64,000 bases of DNA, from positions 532,617-596,616 of the forward strand of contig NW_005434661.1 of NCBI RefSeq assembly GCF_000315625.1, written 5' to 3'. Positions 33,301 to 44,377 of the stretch are shown in pieces. Each line of letters opens with the position of its first letter. Positions within the stretch are counted from its first letter, which is position 1. The notes beneath the pieces were generated by a model. The model searched no databases, was not told where the DNA came from, and saw only the letters and a program-made list of their open reading frames with translations. The position numbers and the translations under genes are program-made. The DNA comes from Guillardia theta CCMP2712 (lineage: Eukaryota > Cryptophyceae > Pyrenomonadales > Geminigeraceae).

Positions 33301-34729
33301 GGAGGGAGGGAGGGAGGGAGGGAGGGAGGGAGGGAGGGGGAGGGCGAAGCACCAGCAGCTCGAAGGCCTCGAACATTTCCTTCTCCGAGGAGAGAACGGT
33401 ACACTTGACGTGTATGGGCAGCGCGACCTCGGAGCTGCTCAGCGGCTCCGCGAGCCACAGCAGCACGCCGCTGTGATACTTGCTCTCTTGCGGACGATCC
33501 TCGTATGCAATGACGTAGCAGATGGCTCGAGCAGCATCATGCTTCGGGTCGGGGAGAAGGCTTCCTCTCACCTGATCCCCTCACAGTCAGATTGCTGCGC
33601 TCTTCCCCTCCTCCTCCTCCTCCTCTTCCTCTTCCTCCTCCTTTGATCTTATCTCTTCTCCCTAGAAATTCTCTTCCCCCTGCGCTACCCTGCCCTCTCC
33701 TTTCCTCTCCTCTCTTCCTCTCTCCTTCCTCTCCCTTCTCAACTTCTCACCTCACAGTGAACTTCCAAGCTCAGCAGCGTCAGCTTGTAAACTCCATCCA
33801 GGTCTTTGTTCCGTGTGCTCGTTTCTCCCTCGTCATCGCTACCGGACCATCGAACTTTCTTGTCTGAACGGCTCCTGCTTGCATCGACACCTCCTCCTAT
33901 CGCCTCTGACGATCGTCCTCCACTCTCAGCTGACAGTTTCCTCCTCTCCTCCTCCTCCTCCTCCTCCTCCTCCTCTCCCTCAGTCATATGATCGGGGTCG
34001 TCTGCTCCGAGCACCCAGCCTGTGGGGCAGGCATAGGAGGCGTTGAGAAGAAAGCTCTCGTCGTAACGGGGGGACGGCGGACGTCCACCCTCCACAAGAT
34101 CCCGGATGGACGGGGCCGTTCGTCTCTGGGAGCCGATCCCTTCCTCCTGCTCACCCGCTCTCCTCTGCAAGCTCCCCTGCTCCACCACCACCTCCTCCTG
34201 CTCCCTCCTTCCCGCGTCCTTGGGCTTCTCGTCCTCCGGGCAGGAGGGAGGTTTGGAGGTCTTGTCCAGGAGGGAGGAGGAGGACTTGTCCAGGAGGGAG
34301 GAGGAGGACTTGTCAAGGGAGGAGGAGGAGCGAACGCAGAGTCTCCCGTAGCTGTCGATGTGCGATTGAGCGCTCTCAAACATCTTCTTCCCTTCCTCCA
34401 CCTGCCTCCTCCTCCTCTTCAGCTGCCTCTCGATCGCCTTCTTGGCGGGCGGAGGTTTCGTGGGCCTGTAGATGTAAAGCTTCTTCTCTGCTGCGTCGGA
34501 GAAAAGATCCACTCCTTCTGCTGCTGCTGCTGCTGCTGCTTCTGGAAGTCAAAAGGTCAACAGGAGGTTGGAAGAGGCAGCACAAGAGCAGAGAAACGTT
34601 TGAGACGCGTGCGATGTGAGGAGAAACAATCCACAGGAAGAGAAAGGAGAGAAGAGAAGGCGAGGTGAGGCAACGGGAAAGAAAGGAGAAAAATCAAACG
34701 CTCACAGGACAGAGACATCAGCATTTCTA

Positions 34730-34767
<38 letters not shown>

Positions 34768-35989
34768 CAACACCGCCTCCTCCTCCTCCTCCTCCTCCTC
34801 CTCCTCCTCCTCCTCCTCCTCCCTACCTTCAGGGGGTTTGAGCGATCCGCGCACAAGGGAGTGAAATTCTTCGAGGTGCCTTGTTGTCTTCGCTTTCAGC
34901 CTGAAAGTTTTGCCGGCGAATCTCACAGCCTCGCTGGGAACATCCTCCTCTCGACCATAGAAAGGCTCCTCGTGCACCACCTGCCCCTCGTCAGCATTCC
35001 CTCCCTCCCTCCCTCCCTCCCTCCCTCCCTCCCTCCCTCCCTTCCTCCCGCACACCGTCTCCTCTCTCCCGTTATCACCTCAGGTATGCCAAGGTCGCTC
35101 ATTCTCTGGAGCAGCTCGTACTTGGAGGGAGGAGGAATCGCGAATTTTCTGACGAAGCAGGAAGAAGACAACTGGGCAGAAGCCATGCTGCTTGCTCCCT
35201 CCTCCTCCTCCTCCTTCATGTGCTCATCACCAACTCCTCGTCCTCTTACAGCTCTCATCACTTCATCGTCGTCAACAGACTTGCTCTCCCCTCTCTCATG
35301 CTCTTCCTCATCGTCCATCACCCTCATCGTTACTTCATCGTGTCGACATGCTGCGGTCTCATTCATAGCCACATCATCCTGGTTTCCATCGTCGTCCCCA
35401 ACAATCACCTCCTCCTCTATTCCAACATTCTCGATCCATTCTCCCTCCCCTTGCCCCACCTTCGTCCCCTCCTCCTCCTCCTCCTCCTCCTCCTCCTCCC
35501 CTTGCCCCACTTGCTCCTCCCTCCTCGTCCTGCAACTCCTTTGCGTCAGATCAGGGGAGGAAGAAAACCGCTCGCTCTCGTCCTCCTTGGCATCTCCTGA
35601 CATCTTCCAACTCCCTTCCTCCGCTCTCCTTCCTTGGCCATCCACTTCCATCGCTTCCCCGCGCGGGGCAGACGATTGTGAGCTCCTCCCCGTCGAAGAC
35701 GCGCTCTCTTGCGCAAAGACAATGTCGGGACCCTCCTGTACCGTGAGCGTCTTGCCATGTGGGCCGACAACATGGTTCTCCACCTCCTCCACCTTCTCCT
35801 CCTCCTCAGAAGCTTCGAACTCGCTGACGTCTCCCTCTCTTCTCGCTCGAGCTGCAAGTGGAGCGGAGGGAGCAGCTGCTGTCTGCTCAGGGAGAGTCAA
35901 ACAGAGGAAGTTATATCATACTGTTTATCGACACCTGGACTCTCCTTGACGTAGCGAAGGCGAAATCCTTGGAGCTCCCTGGCCAAGAC

Positions 35990-36048
<59 letters not shown>

Positions 36049-36480
36049 TCTCGCTGTCTTGCCTTGGCCATGTTGGCGTTGCAAGCTCGACGGCTCTTCT
36101 TTCTGCTGCGAGCGCCTCGCGTCGAACACGATCGACTTCTGACGCATCCAACACAAGAGTTAACATCCCTCATGGCGACCCTCCTCTCCTCACCGACAGC
36201 TCGAGCTGCAGGCCCTTTCTCGCCTCCTTGGCCCTCTCCCTCAGCTTCATCGCCTTCTGCAGAAGCCTCTTCGAGCGGTCCGACTGCTTCGAGATCGCCT
36301 GCTTCCTCTCCTTGTGCGCATGCCTTCTCTCGCTGCTGCCCCCTGCTGGCAACTCAGCCCGCACCTTCGCTCTCCACCTCCACCTCCTCCGCTTACCTCG
36401 CGAGCTTTCACTGCTCTCACCATCAGCCCCGTCCACCTGCGGGAAGAGAGCAAAGTCGAGCTGATCTAGACCGCTCCTCC

Positions 36481-36527
<47 letters not shown>

Positions 36528-36963
36528 CCTCTCCCTTCCTCCCCAGTCGATCGTCCTCCCCTCCCATTTCCCTCCATCAGCCCGACATGCTCCTCCCCCT
36601 GGGTGCATGCGATGATCTCCTCGACCTCGTTCAAGGCACTCAGGATGTCCTCTTCCTCCTCTTCCTCCTCCTCCTCCTTCTCATCCCTATCAGCTGCTTG
36701 CATCCACTCCAGCACCCCAAGAACCTCCAGGTCCCCCGACGAGAACGTCTGCGAGCTTGTATCCTTTGCGGAGGACATTTGAGACATTTGAGAGAAGATC
36801 TTCACCCTCTCCGTGTCGATGTAGGGGTCTTCCTTCCCCTCCCCCTTCTTCGTCGCGTCCTCCTCCTCGTTGTTTCCTGCTCATTGCGAGACGTCAAGCT
36901 CCAATCTGATCCCTTCCGCTGTCGTCCCCACAGCGTCATCCCCCCCGACTCGTCACTCTACTC

Positions 36964-37047
<84 letters not shown>

Positions 37048-38939
37048 CCTCTCTAGGTCACCTTGCAAGAACTCGTCAGCAGGGTCACATCCGTTCGCGT
37101 CCATCATGAACGTGGACGAGGCAGGGAGATAATCCAAAAATCGCTTGAGGCTGATTCAGCGAGGACCTCCCACCTCCTCCTCGTCATCCTCCTCCTCCTC
37201 TTTCCCCACCTCCCACCTTCTCCTCTTCCTTCCCTTCCCCTCCCTCCCTCGCCATCACCCACGACTCCTTTCCCCTCCTCTCCACCTTGTCTGCAGCAAA
37301 AACATCATCCTTCTTCTCATCTTTGTCCGCAAGAGAGAGGAACTGTGCACAATTCAAAGTTGCCCTCCCCACCTCCTCCGACTACCTTCTCCCGGAAAGC
37401 TTTAGCCATCTCAGGAGGGGAGAAGCTGTTGGAGCGCGAGGACGACAGCGTCTCGTCGTCAGGAGGAGCGCGTCCGAGTTGAACGTAGCGCTGCTGCACG
37501 TCCTGCCAGATGTAGGACAAGGTCTGTACGACCTTGCGGTGCCTGCAGGGGACAATGGGGGGGAAGAACGACGAAAATGGTAGGAAGGGGGGGCAAGGGG
37601 ATGGGTCAAAGAAAGGGAAAGGAAGGAGACACAGAGAGAGAGAGAATCAGGGAATATCAAATGCAACAAGATGAGAAGAGGGACAGCAGGAAGGAGGAGA
37701 AGGCAGGAAGAAAGGGGGGAGAGGATGGGGGGGAAGGAGAGGGGGGAAGGAGAGGGGGAGAGGAGAGGGGGGAAGGAGGAGGGGGAGAGGAGAGGGTAAG
37801 GTATCAGAGGTGGGGCCCAAGGGACGGAGGAGACAAAGACAAGCGCGGAGCCGACCGATCGAAGGAAGTGATCTGACTGTAATCGATGTCCTGCTTGCCA
37901 AGTCACCGTCACCCCGCGCGAGCCTCGGGAGAAGCCTTCACCTCGACATTGAGAACGTCCTCAAGCATCACGTCGCACTCGACCTCGCACACGCTCATCC
38001 GATCGCATCCGTTCACTACCCACAGAGGATGCTTGTTCAGCGCGTCGCACCACCTGCTCAGCCTCGCTGTCACGTGACACCATGGTTCTCCCAGCGCCTT
38101 CACCTGCCCATGAGAAGCTCGCGAGATCGATCGGTCAGGATCCCCCTCCCTGCCACGCATTGATCACTTCTCTACAGCTGCTGCCTCTCCTTCCACCCTC
38201 CCCTCTTGAGCTCCTCTGCCTCCTCCCCTTCCTGATCTCAACGTCTTTGCTACCTTCCTTGTCGTTGGACAGTGACGGTCTGCGGAAGGTGACGCTCTTG
38301 AACTCGATCATCCCCATTCCCACCAGGTTGTGATCTGCCATGACCTGCAGGATGTATGGGATGTGCGCCTGGTAGGGCTGGAAGACCGTCCCCATGATCG
38401 CTCCTCCTGCCCACACCTTGTGAGTTGGAAGCCCTTACAACCCGCCACCTCCTCATACCCAGGAGGAGCCCGGCAGCCTTGGAGACATCGGGAGGTTCAA
38501 TGAAGTAGATCTTGACGAAGAGCTGCTGGGAAAGGTGGCAGCCGTAGAATGGCGTCCCTCTCAACACTTGTGCCTTGAGCACGTGCTGCTTCGGCTTGCG
38601 CCGTCCCCTGTCGCCTCCTTCTCTCTCCTGATCCATGGAAGACGCAGCATCGAGCTCCTTCAGTGCCATGTCCATGCTCTTTGCCAGCTGCTTGATCCGA
38701 GAATCAAGCTGAGCAGGAGCGAGCGAGCACCATTGCTCGAGGACAGGCACATAAAGGTAGGGGAACGCCCGATGTAAATGCACGCAGGCCTTCTGCCCCT
38801 CACTCGTGATGCCGAAGATGCGGAGGATGGGAACTCGCTGCAGTCGCTCCCCCATGTATCTCGACTCGATGACATCAAGGCCTTCCACAGGATAGCTCAT
38901 GTGATAGTCTATGGAGCACAGACGGACGTTGAGTCTCAT
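30352..38939 (-). CDS. REV3: DNA polymerase zeta catalytic subunit
   Basis: A family-B translesion polymerase of about 8.6 kb. The N-terminus (MRLNVRLCSIDYHMSYPVEG, VPILRIFGITSEGQKACVHL) and CEVECDVMLEDVLNVEVKA are typical of REV3. A long acidic, low-complexity middle follows (36.8-33.8 kb). It holds VLEWMQAADRDE/DILSALNEVEEI, FAIPPPSKYELLQRMSDLGI-PEV and EEPFYGREEDVPSEA. The exonuclease-like domain has LTLLSLEVH joined to SLLPDPKHDAARAICYVIAY and DPDILVGFEVQ; E in FEVQ replaces the catalytic Asp run of proofreading enzymes, as expected for zeta. The polymerase domain has motif A DFRSLYPS, motif B KLIANVTYGYTSAGFSGRMP and motif C YGDTDS, all intact. The C-terminus has both Cys clusters: HCILCDQL with CGRTAVCAEC, and CRICVSCVGSMRLVTGCDAV followed by DC, which bind accessory subunits and an Fe-S cluster. 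The gene ends WGVNFLEW at 30,352. I begin at the ATG at 38,939; 38,975 is an alternative. Most exon limits are approximate. Confidence 0.93.
33292..33345. repeat. (GGGA)n tetranucleotide tract
   Basis: About 11 GGGA/GGAG units lie in an intron of REV3, between the exon ending FEAFELLVL and the exon encoding DPDILVGFEVQ. Confidence 0.85.
34510..35050. repeat. Cluster of CTG, CTC and CCCT repeats in REV3
   Basis: CTG runs at about 34,517-34,543 and 34,733-34,762, a CTC run at about 34,776-34,822 and a CCCT run at about 34,998-35,044 lie in introns or in Glu/Gln-coding parts of the REV3 middle region. Another CTC run is at about 35,470-35,500, where it codes for Glu. Confidence 0.85.
35990..36049. 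repeat. (CAT)n tract, about 19 units
   Basis: A near-perfect ATC/CAT run in the REV3 middle region. Read on the gene strand it could encode poly-Asp; whether it is exon or intron is not settled. Confidence 0.85.
36482..36530. repeat. CTCCTG hexamer tract encoding (Gln-Glu)n
   Basis: Seven to eight CTCCTG units inside a REV3 exon read EQEQEQEQ on the minus strand. The flanking frame is open, with GRGEQ before and GRSGLDQLDFALFPQVDG after. Confidence 0.85.
36963..37055. repeat. CTCCTG hexamer tract, about 15 units
   Basis: The second CTCCTG tract in REV3, about 430 bases upstream (gene sense) of the first. It appears to lie in an intron or at an exon edge. Confidence 0.85.
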
Positions 38940-38975
38940 CCTTGTCCAGAACTCCCCGTCCTCACCTGATCTCAC

Positions 38976-39789
38976 TCCCTCTCTTTCATCATGCCGTGTT
39001 GTGAGCGTGAAGGCTTTGCTCTGATTAGTTCACCCTTCCTCTTGCCTCCCCTTGACTCATCTGCCTCCTCTTGTCTCTCCTCCTCCTTCCTCTTCTTCCT
39101 CCTTCCTCTTCCCTTCCTCTGTCTCTCTGTCTTCCTTCACGCTTCGCTCATCCATGTTCTGGCCGGGTCCCCGATGATTCCTCCTCCCCATCCCCGCCTA
39201 GACCATCTGCCTCATTACTGCTGCACTCTGCTGCACTACGTAGTACTGGCTGCGCCGGGCCGCCGGGGCCCGGTCGGGCCGCCAGCCTGACTCAGTCACG
39301 GACTCAGAGCGCCGGACTCGCCGACGGCGTACCTGGTCACCCCTTTGAAGCAGGTTCCATGATTTTAGTTTTGCTATGCTTTTTACATTATGACAAAGGG
39401 ACTAGGCAGGCTTCAATCTGAGTTCCTCGGCGCTGAGTGACCGTCAATACCGAGGCATCTCGCAATCCGTTAGCTTCTATAGATTCTTGGTGAACAATTT
39501 CCGCGGAATGTAAACTGATGGAATACGACTCCCTCTTCCGAAGGGAGTAGAGTGAGCCCCCTTGGCCAAATGGCTTTCCTGCACCCAAACGAATCAATCA
39601 CGCCCAATACTATCAGACTTCTTGCTTCGCACACAAGAAGCGAAGCCTTTCAACAGGACAGGCAAGTAAAACATAGACTTACTCAGAAATCAAAGAATAA
39701 ATTCTTGAATCAAGGACGGGGACGTACGTCCTTCCCAAAGCATCTTCCACAACATCAGCTCCACGGGACTGCCAAAAGACAGATCAGCA
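38976..39789. other. Intergenic with a short GC-rich repeat block
   Basis: Pyrimidine-rich DNA upstream of REV3 (39,010-39,140) is followed at 39,236-39,330 by a GC-rich block with GCCGGGCCGCCGGGGCCCGG and GACTCAG words, like other dispersed GC-rich blocks in the window. The remaining 450 bases are of ordinary composition. I looked for a tRNA fold here and found none. Confidence 0.5.
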
Positions 39790-41103
39790 CTAGCATGTCA
39801 TGGATAGAATAGCTCTGCCGACCTCTTTAGGAACAGGTGACCCATCCAGCAACAAGTACACCTTCGAAGGTCGCACAGGCTCGCATGGCTTGCACCCACC
39901 CCACGAATCCTTACTGGTATGGCAATACCCGTAGGGACCATACCGCCCAGCAACGTCTCGGCACTGCGTCTTACATTGCAAGCCAGCTTTCTCGTTGCCA
40001 GATGTTCCGTCGGTGCACATATCAACCTTCCATTGCTCTATCTTCTTCAGTCCGAGCAACCCGTATGCCATGTCACCGTGATATCGGACTCGGAGGTGGG
40101 TGTCAACAAGCCCTCCGCCCTTGCTCCCCATCACTTCTCTTCCCTGGTCCAACATGGCCCATTCACCACTTAGGGCAAACGCGCCATCGTCCAACGGAAC
40201 TCCAGACAGGTCCTTGAACGCACCGCCCCGTGATTCAGCATTGACATGCTGATAACGGGACAGGGAACCAGGGTAGATGGAGGTGTGACCCAAGTTGTCC
40301 GATACGTAGTTTCCAACAAAGACATCTTTTGAAGCCTGATGGCAACGCTTGCCATCATAGCCTCCTCCAGCTGCCAGCCAGAGATTCTGCTTCCCATTCA
40401 CGGTACTCTGCTTCCATTGCGCGTAGTAGTTACCCCAAGGCCATTGAGGATTGCACATTATACCTTGGTTCGTTCGGGAGAAGTACTGACAGATGTTCAT
40501 CTCCATCTGGCTTCCCACATGGTATCCACTCTTCACTGCTACGATGCTGTTATCGTTGTTGATAAGGAACATGGTATTGATGTCATGAGCTCCGAAAGCG
40601 TTCGTAATGTCGCCATCGATATCATTCACAACCGCGTAATTCAGTCGAAGTCTTTCAAAAGCATTCTTCACAAAGAGGCTGTTCTTCGCAAACCTGTACC
40701 GTGATCTGTGGACCCCAATCACTACCAATCCATACGGTGCGAATCTCCAATTGATTCGCTCCATGACAGGCACAAGCTCAAGACTGTCTACAGATGTATA
40801 GTCCCAGAAGTGAAGCAGGATGCTCTTTCCCTGGCTTTGAAGTTTCTTCAGATCCAATCCCTTCCCAACTAGGTCAGAGGATCCATAGTAACCCAAGCTT
40901 ATCCACTTCACATCATCCCCTTGAGGTAACCTGGGAGCCTCTTGCCCGGGTTGCATCTGGGGGAAGCTTCCTAGATTGATACCAAGAAAGGAGAGCAAAG
41001 AAGAATCATGAGGATGAACAACTGAAATAGCTGCTAAGAGCATCACGAAAGCGGCAGCTACCGCAACTGCCGCCATCGCCAACGCCGCCCTCCCCTTCGC
41101 CAT
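39790..41103 (-). CDS. Membrane-anchored thioredoxin-fold protein lacking the CxxC cysteines
   Basis: An intronless gene of about 437 residues, starting at the ATG at 41,103 (or 41,124). It opens with a basic N-terminus and a signal anchor (ALAMAAVAVAAAFVMLLAAI). Residues ~80-220 form a thioredoxin fold of the DipZ/NHLRC2 type: SILLHFWDYTSVDSLELVPV, YGLVVIGVHRSRYRF, NAFERLRLNYAVVNDIDGDI and TMFLINNDNSIVA. Relatives have WDYTCxNC at the active site; here both Cys are Ser (TSVDS). The C-terminal domain resembles the beta-sandwich after DipZ thioredoxins: FALSGEWAMLDQ, THLRVRYHGDMAYGLLGLKK and SKVYLLLDG. It has a Cys-rich insert (CKTQCRDVAGRYGPYGYCHT, then CKPC) that could form disulfides. Redox activity at the usual site is not expected; a binding or structural role outside the cytosol is my inference. 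Confidence 0.78.
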   Translation of the reverse strand: MAKGRAALAMAAVAVAAAFVMLLAAISVVHPHDSSLLSFLGINLGSFPQMQPGQEAPRLPQGDDVKWISLGYYGSSDLVGKGLDLKKLQSQGKSILLHFWDYTSVDSLELVPVMERINWRFAPYGLVVIGVHRSRYRFAKNSLFVKNAFERLRLNYAVVNDIDGDITNAFGAHDINTMFLINNDNSIVAVKSGYHVGSQMEMNICQYFSRTNQGIMCNPQWPWGNYYAQWKQSTVNGKQNLWLAAGGGYDGKRCHQASKDVFVGNYVSDNLGHTSIYPGSLSRYQHVNAESRGGAFKDLSGVPLDDGAFALSGEWAMLDQGREVMGSKGGGLVDTHLRVRYHGDMAYGLLGLKKIEQWKVDMCTDGTSGNEKAGLQCKTQCRDVAGRYGPYGYCHTSKDSWGGCKPCEPVRPSKVYLLLDGSPVPKEVGRAILSMTC

Positions 41104-41124
41104 CCTGCCCCTTCGCCACACCAC

Positions 41125-42013
41125 TCACCCCCACCCTCAGATTCTCATCCATCCACCCACCCACACAGCTGAGGACCCTTTCTACCCCCCTTGAATCATC
41201 ATTCCACCCGTAGTGGTCATGCCCCTCCTATGTTATTAGGCCCGCCTCAGCTACCAATTAGGACCCCACCTCCTCCACTATCTCATGTCTTACTGCACCC
41301 CTACTTTTTAGGCGGGAATCAAATTATACCACGGGGTGCTGATTGATTCAATCGGGATTTGGAGGGGTAAGGATAGGGCCAGATGCTGCAGAGGCGGCAT
41401 GCACTGGGCGGGAAGGAAGCGGGGGGAGGGGATTATGGCGGAGAGTTGTTCGTGTGATATGAAGGAATCGTGATTATCAAGACACAATTGGTGATGGACA
41501 GTGAGAGATGACGGATGCAATAATAGTGTTGGGGTTGGAATGGCGAAGAGCGGGAGATCATGAATAGGAATCAAAGGAGAATCAAGACGAGGAATGGCCT
41601 CTAGCGACCATGCGCAAGTTAGAATCTAGGGAGGATAATAGCTATTGATATTGAACAGATATCTAAGATCAAGATTTGCAGATGCTAGGTACTCGGAACG
41701 AAGTAGAGTTCGCGCAGAAATGTAGATGGTCACTAGTTCGGGAAAACACATTGTTACTTGAGATTCATTAGAGGCCTAGGTGTTGAGTATGTGAAACACA
41801 CACAAAACAAAGTAGGGCAAAACTTGGACTAGGATACTAAAGCACATGATTGACCGTCTTTATGAGCTGGAATCAATACACTTGAATACGATATGTGTGC
41901 CATGTGTCACTTTCTCTTGTTGACATAGGGTGTGATATTCCTTTTTCTCTAACCCTTGCCGCAGAGCGTAGGAATTGGATACGTTTCGCACATAACAAGG
42001 GCATTTCTCTGAA
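41125..42013. other. Divergent intergenic region, C-rich then A+T-richer
   Basis: This lies between two divergent genes. The first ~200 bases are rich in CCCACCC/CTACCCCCC on the + strand, so G-rich on the sense strand of the thioredoxin-like gene. The rest is ordinary. No gene is called. Confidence 0.5.
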
Positions 42014-42360
42014 ATGACTGAATGCCACAAAGAGCTTTCTAGTCTCATCGACTCTCCTGTTTCAATCATTACAAATGATGGGAGAAATATTATCGGAACA
42101 TTGAAAGGACTAGATCAGAAGCTGAATGTTATATTGGAAGAGTGCTACGAGAGAGTTTTTTCAAAAGAAGCAGGCGTCGAGCAGGTGCCGAGCTTGCACC
42201 CTGCACCCAGCTTGCACTGACTGCATTCCAGGTGACACTAGGTTTGTATATTGTTCGAGGAGACAACATTGCAATAGTGGGGGAGGTGGACGAGCACAAG
42301 GATAGCGGCACGGATTGGACATCCATCAAGGCAGAGCCCTTGAAACACATCGTTCACTAA
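42014..42360 (+). CDS. LSM8: U6 snRNA-associated Sm-like protein LSm8
   Basis: Two exons (42,014-42,184 and 42,232-42,360), in phase, give 99 residues. The Sm1 motif is VSIITNDGRNIIGTLKGLDQ with LNVILEECYERVF; the Sm2 motif is GLYIVRGDNIAIVGEVDEH. The 'RG(D/E)N' and the GVEQ...LGLYIVRGDN stretch are characteristic of LSm8 rather than LSm1. LSm8 defines the nuclear LSm2-8 ring, which binds the U-rich 3' end of U6 snRNA and supports splicing; this fits a genome with many introns. The intron (42,185-42,231) sits between the Sm1 and Sm2 halves. The gene is convergent with the GNAT gene downstream. Confidence 0.95.
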
Positions 42361-42607
42361 TCGGACGCACTGATGGACTGATGGTTTGCTACACGCCGGA
42401 TCAAGCAATCGACTAGGAATAAATCTCACTGAAATTTTAATGCTCTTAATTTACATGATTGCGTTGGAAAACTTCCGTTCCTGAGTGGCGAGGTTGAAGC
42501 CAAGAATAGACTATGCTGTTCCGCTTGAATGGAAACAATTTCCTCTACCATGGGCCTTGCCAGAACACCAGTGCCCTCGAGGCAAGGGTGGAATTGAGAT
42601 TCAAGTG

Positions 42608-43625
42608 CTACAGCTGCTTGCACAGGTAGAGGTTCAAAACCGGCCACTCAATGTAGTGATCATGTGTGGGGATCAAGAGTTCTTCTGGTGCTCTTGCGCA
42701 CTCCCGGTAGCCCATCTTCTTGTAGAGGTTCATCGCTTTTGTGTTGTCCAAGCTGACCTGCCAAGAGCTTTACTCCTCAGGTCACACCAAGACCAAGGGA
42801 GCGCAGACCTTCAGAAAAACCTTGTCCAGCGCATAATCCAGTCTTTCAAGTGGTTTCATCTGAAGAAAACTTCATCAGGCAAATCAACAACGACACGCAC
42901 AAGGATACCGCATCGACTTCATCGGCCCATTCTGTTTGAACGAACGTCTCACATCTCTGCAGCAGCTGTTGCCCAAGACCCATCCTCTGGTAGTCAGAAT
43001 CGACCACCAGATCTGAAACATAGGGCCGTAGCTTCGTTACGGAAGAAGGATCATTCCACCACGACATCCCCCGTTCAGACAGCAGCATCAGCTCCATCCC
43101 AACACATCCAACGACGGTCTGATCTGGCGTTTCAGCTACGATAATGACACTCTTCCTACCCGCGTCCGGAGCATATTTCGCAGCGAAATTTTGATAAACC
43201 CACAACGCCCCAACTTCGGATCCAAACATTCCCCTGGTGCACAGTGCTGCGACAGCCTGCAACTTCCCATTCCCTCCTGTGCTCAGGTCCAGATAATCGA
43301 GGTTTCTGAATGTCACCTCGTTCCTCTTCAGCTCTTCGACTTCAGTCGGTTTCCCTACAAGAAGCTCTCCCAGCTTTCCTAGGCTTTGAGCGGGAGACCA
43401 TCTAGCTGCCGAACAAATGTTCGAGCATATCCTGGCACGCGATCGGGCTGGCAGGTTATTTCTCCCATGGAAACCATTCAATCTCGAGATGCTAAGAGTC
43501 GAGGGCGCAGTGAGAGAAGGAGGACTGAGGGTGAAGGGAAGAGCATGCGGCAGGATGAAGAGGAAGCAAACAAGGTGCAGGAGAGATAGTCCTGCACCAG
43601 CCCCCCCCCGCACCCGCCTTGCCAT
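42608..43625 (-). CDS. GNAT-family N-acetyltransferase with N-terminal targeting sequence
   Basis: Exons on the minus strand: 43,625-42,909, a 12-base micro-exon 42,820-42,809, and 42,757-42,608. All phases close, giving 292 residues. Residues 1-32 are a signal peptide (LSLLHLVCFLFILPHALPF), followed by a Ser/Thr/Arg-rich stretch such as a plastid transit peptide. The GNAT fold spans residues ~105-290: EVTFRNLDYLDL, SVIIVAETPDQTVVGCVGME, YVSDLVVDSDYQRMGLGQQL (the acetyl-CoA P-loop is QRMGLGQ), then EVDAVFLKVSLDNTKAMNLY and KKMGYRE. The micro-exon codes only for VFLK but is needed to complete this conserved strand. The substrate is unknown; plastid GNATs acetylate protein N-termini or Lys. Location in the plastid is an inference from the leader. 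Confidence 0.85.
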
Positions 43626-44377
43626 GGCCCTCCCGGTCAATCCGCCTCCAAAATATGTCATGAAATATTGAAATTTTTCACTGATGGTGAAATTTCCAGG
43701 GAATTTTACACATGATTGCACTCAATTTCAGAAAAACCTTTTAAAATCTGACGATGATTTATGTGTGAGAGACCAACAACCCCACAAACCCTACTACCCC
43801 TTGGCTACTACCCCAAGATTCTCGCTTCTGTACCCACCCTTCGCTATCATTGGAAACCCCAGGGTACCGCCCCCGCCCTCCCCCTCCCTCCCGCCCCATA
43901 CTTCAGTTCCAACACGCACAAGAATGACCAGATAATCGCTGCCTTCATCAATTAATAATTATTTCTCTGAGGTGGACTTGAATACAGCCTTTATTTGTTG
44001 AGGCGGACTCGTACATGTCGAATTCGCGAAATTTCTGGGACTCGTCACCTACCCCACCCATGTATACCAACTAGGAGGGTCCCCTTTGTTGCCCCCTTAG
44101 GTATACCCGAATCCCTTGACCCCTGGGGCTCCTGCTTTATGGGTAGACTTAATAGTTACAAGACCTCCACGGGGGGAGGCAGAGGGGGTTAACTCGGGTC
44201 CCTCCGCAAACAAGTGAGGTAGGGTGAAAAGGGGGGGTCCCGTGAAGTCATGCACAAGTGCTCCATACTTTGACAGGGGTTTAAACAGGAGTAATGAGGG
44301 GTACTGTTGGTAAGGAGGGGGTACTCATTAGTGGGGGTAGGGTGGGAGCTCCAATCAGAGGCCAGGAGGGCGAAGGC
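43626..44377. repeat. Divergent intergenic region with TACCCC zone and strand switch
   Basis: From about 43,790 to 44,145 the + strand is C-rich (CTACCCC, CCCACCC). From about 44,165 to 44,350 it is G-rich (GGGGGGG, GGGGTAC, GGGGGTAGGG). The switch lies between the divergent GNAT and SufE genes, so for both genes the G-rich strand is sense. No gene is called. Confidence 0.65.

Noticed and set aside
39400-39780. Possible tRNA gene
   Set aside because: I found no cloverleaf with matching acceptor, D and T arms.
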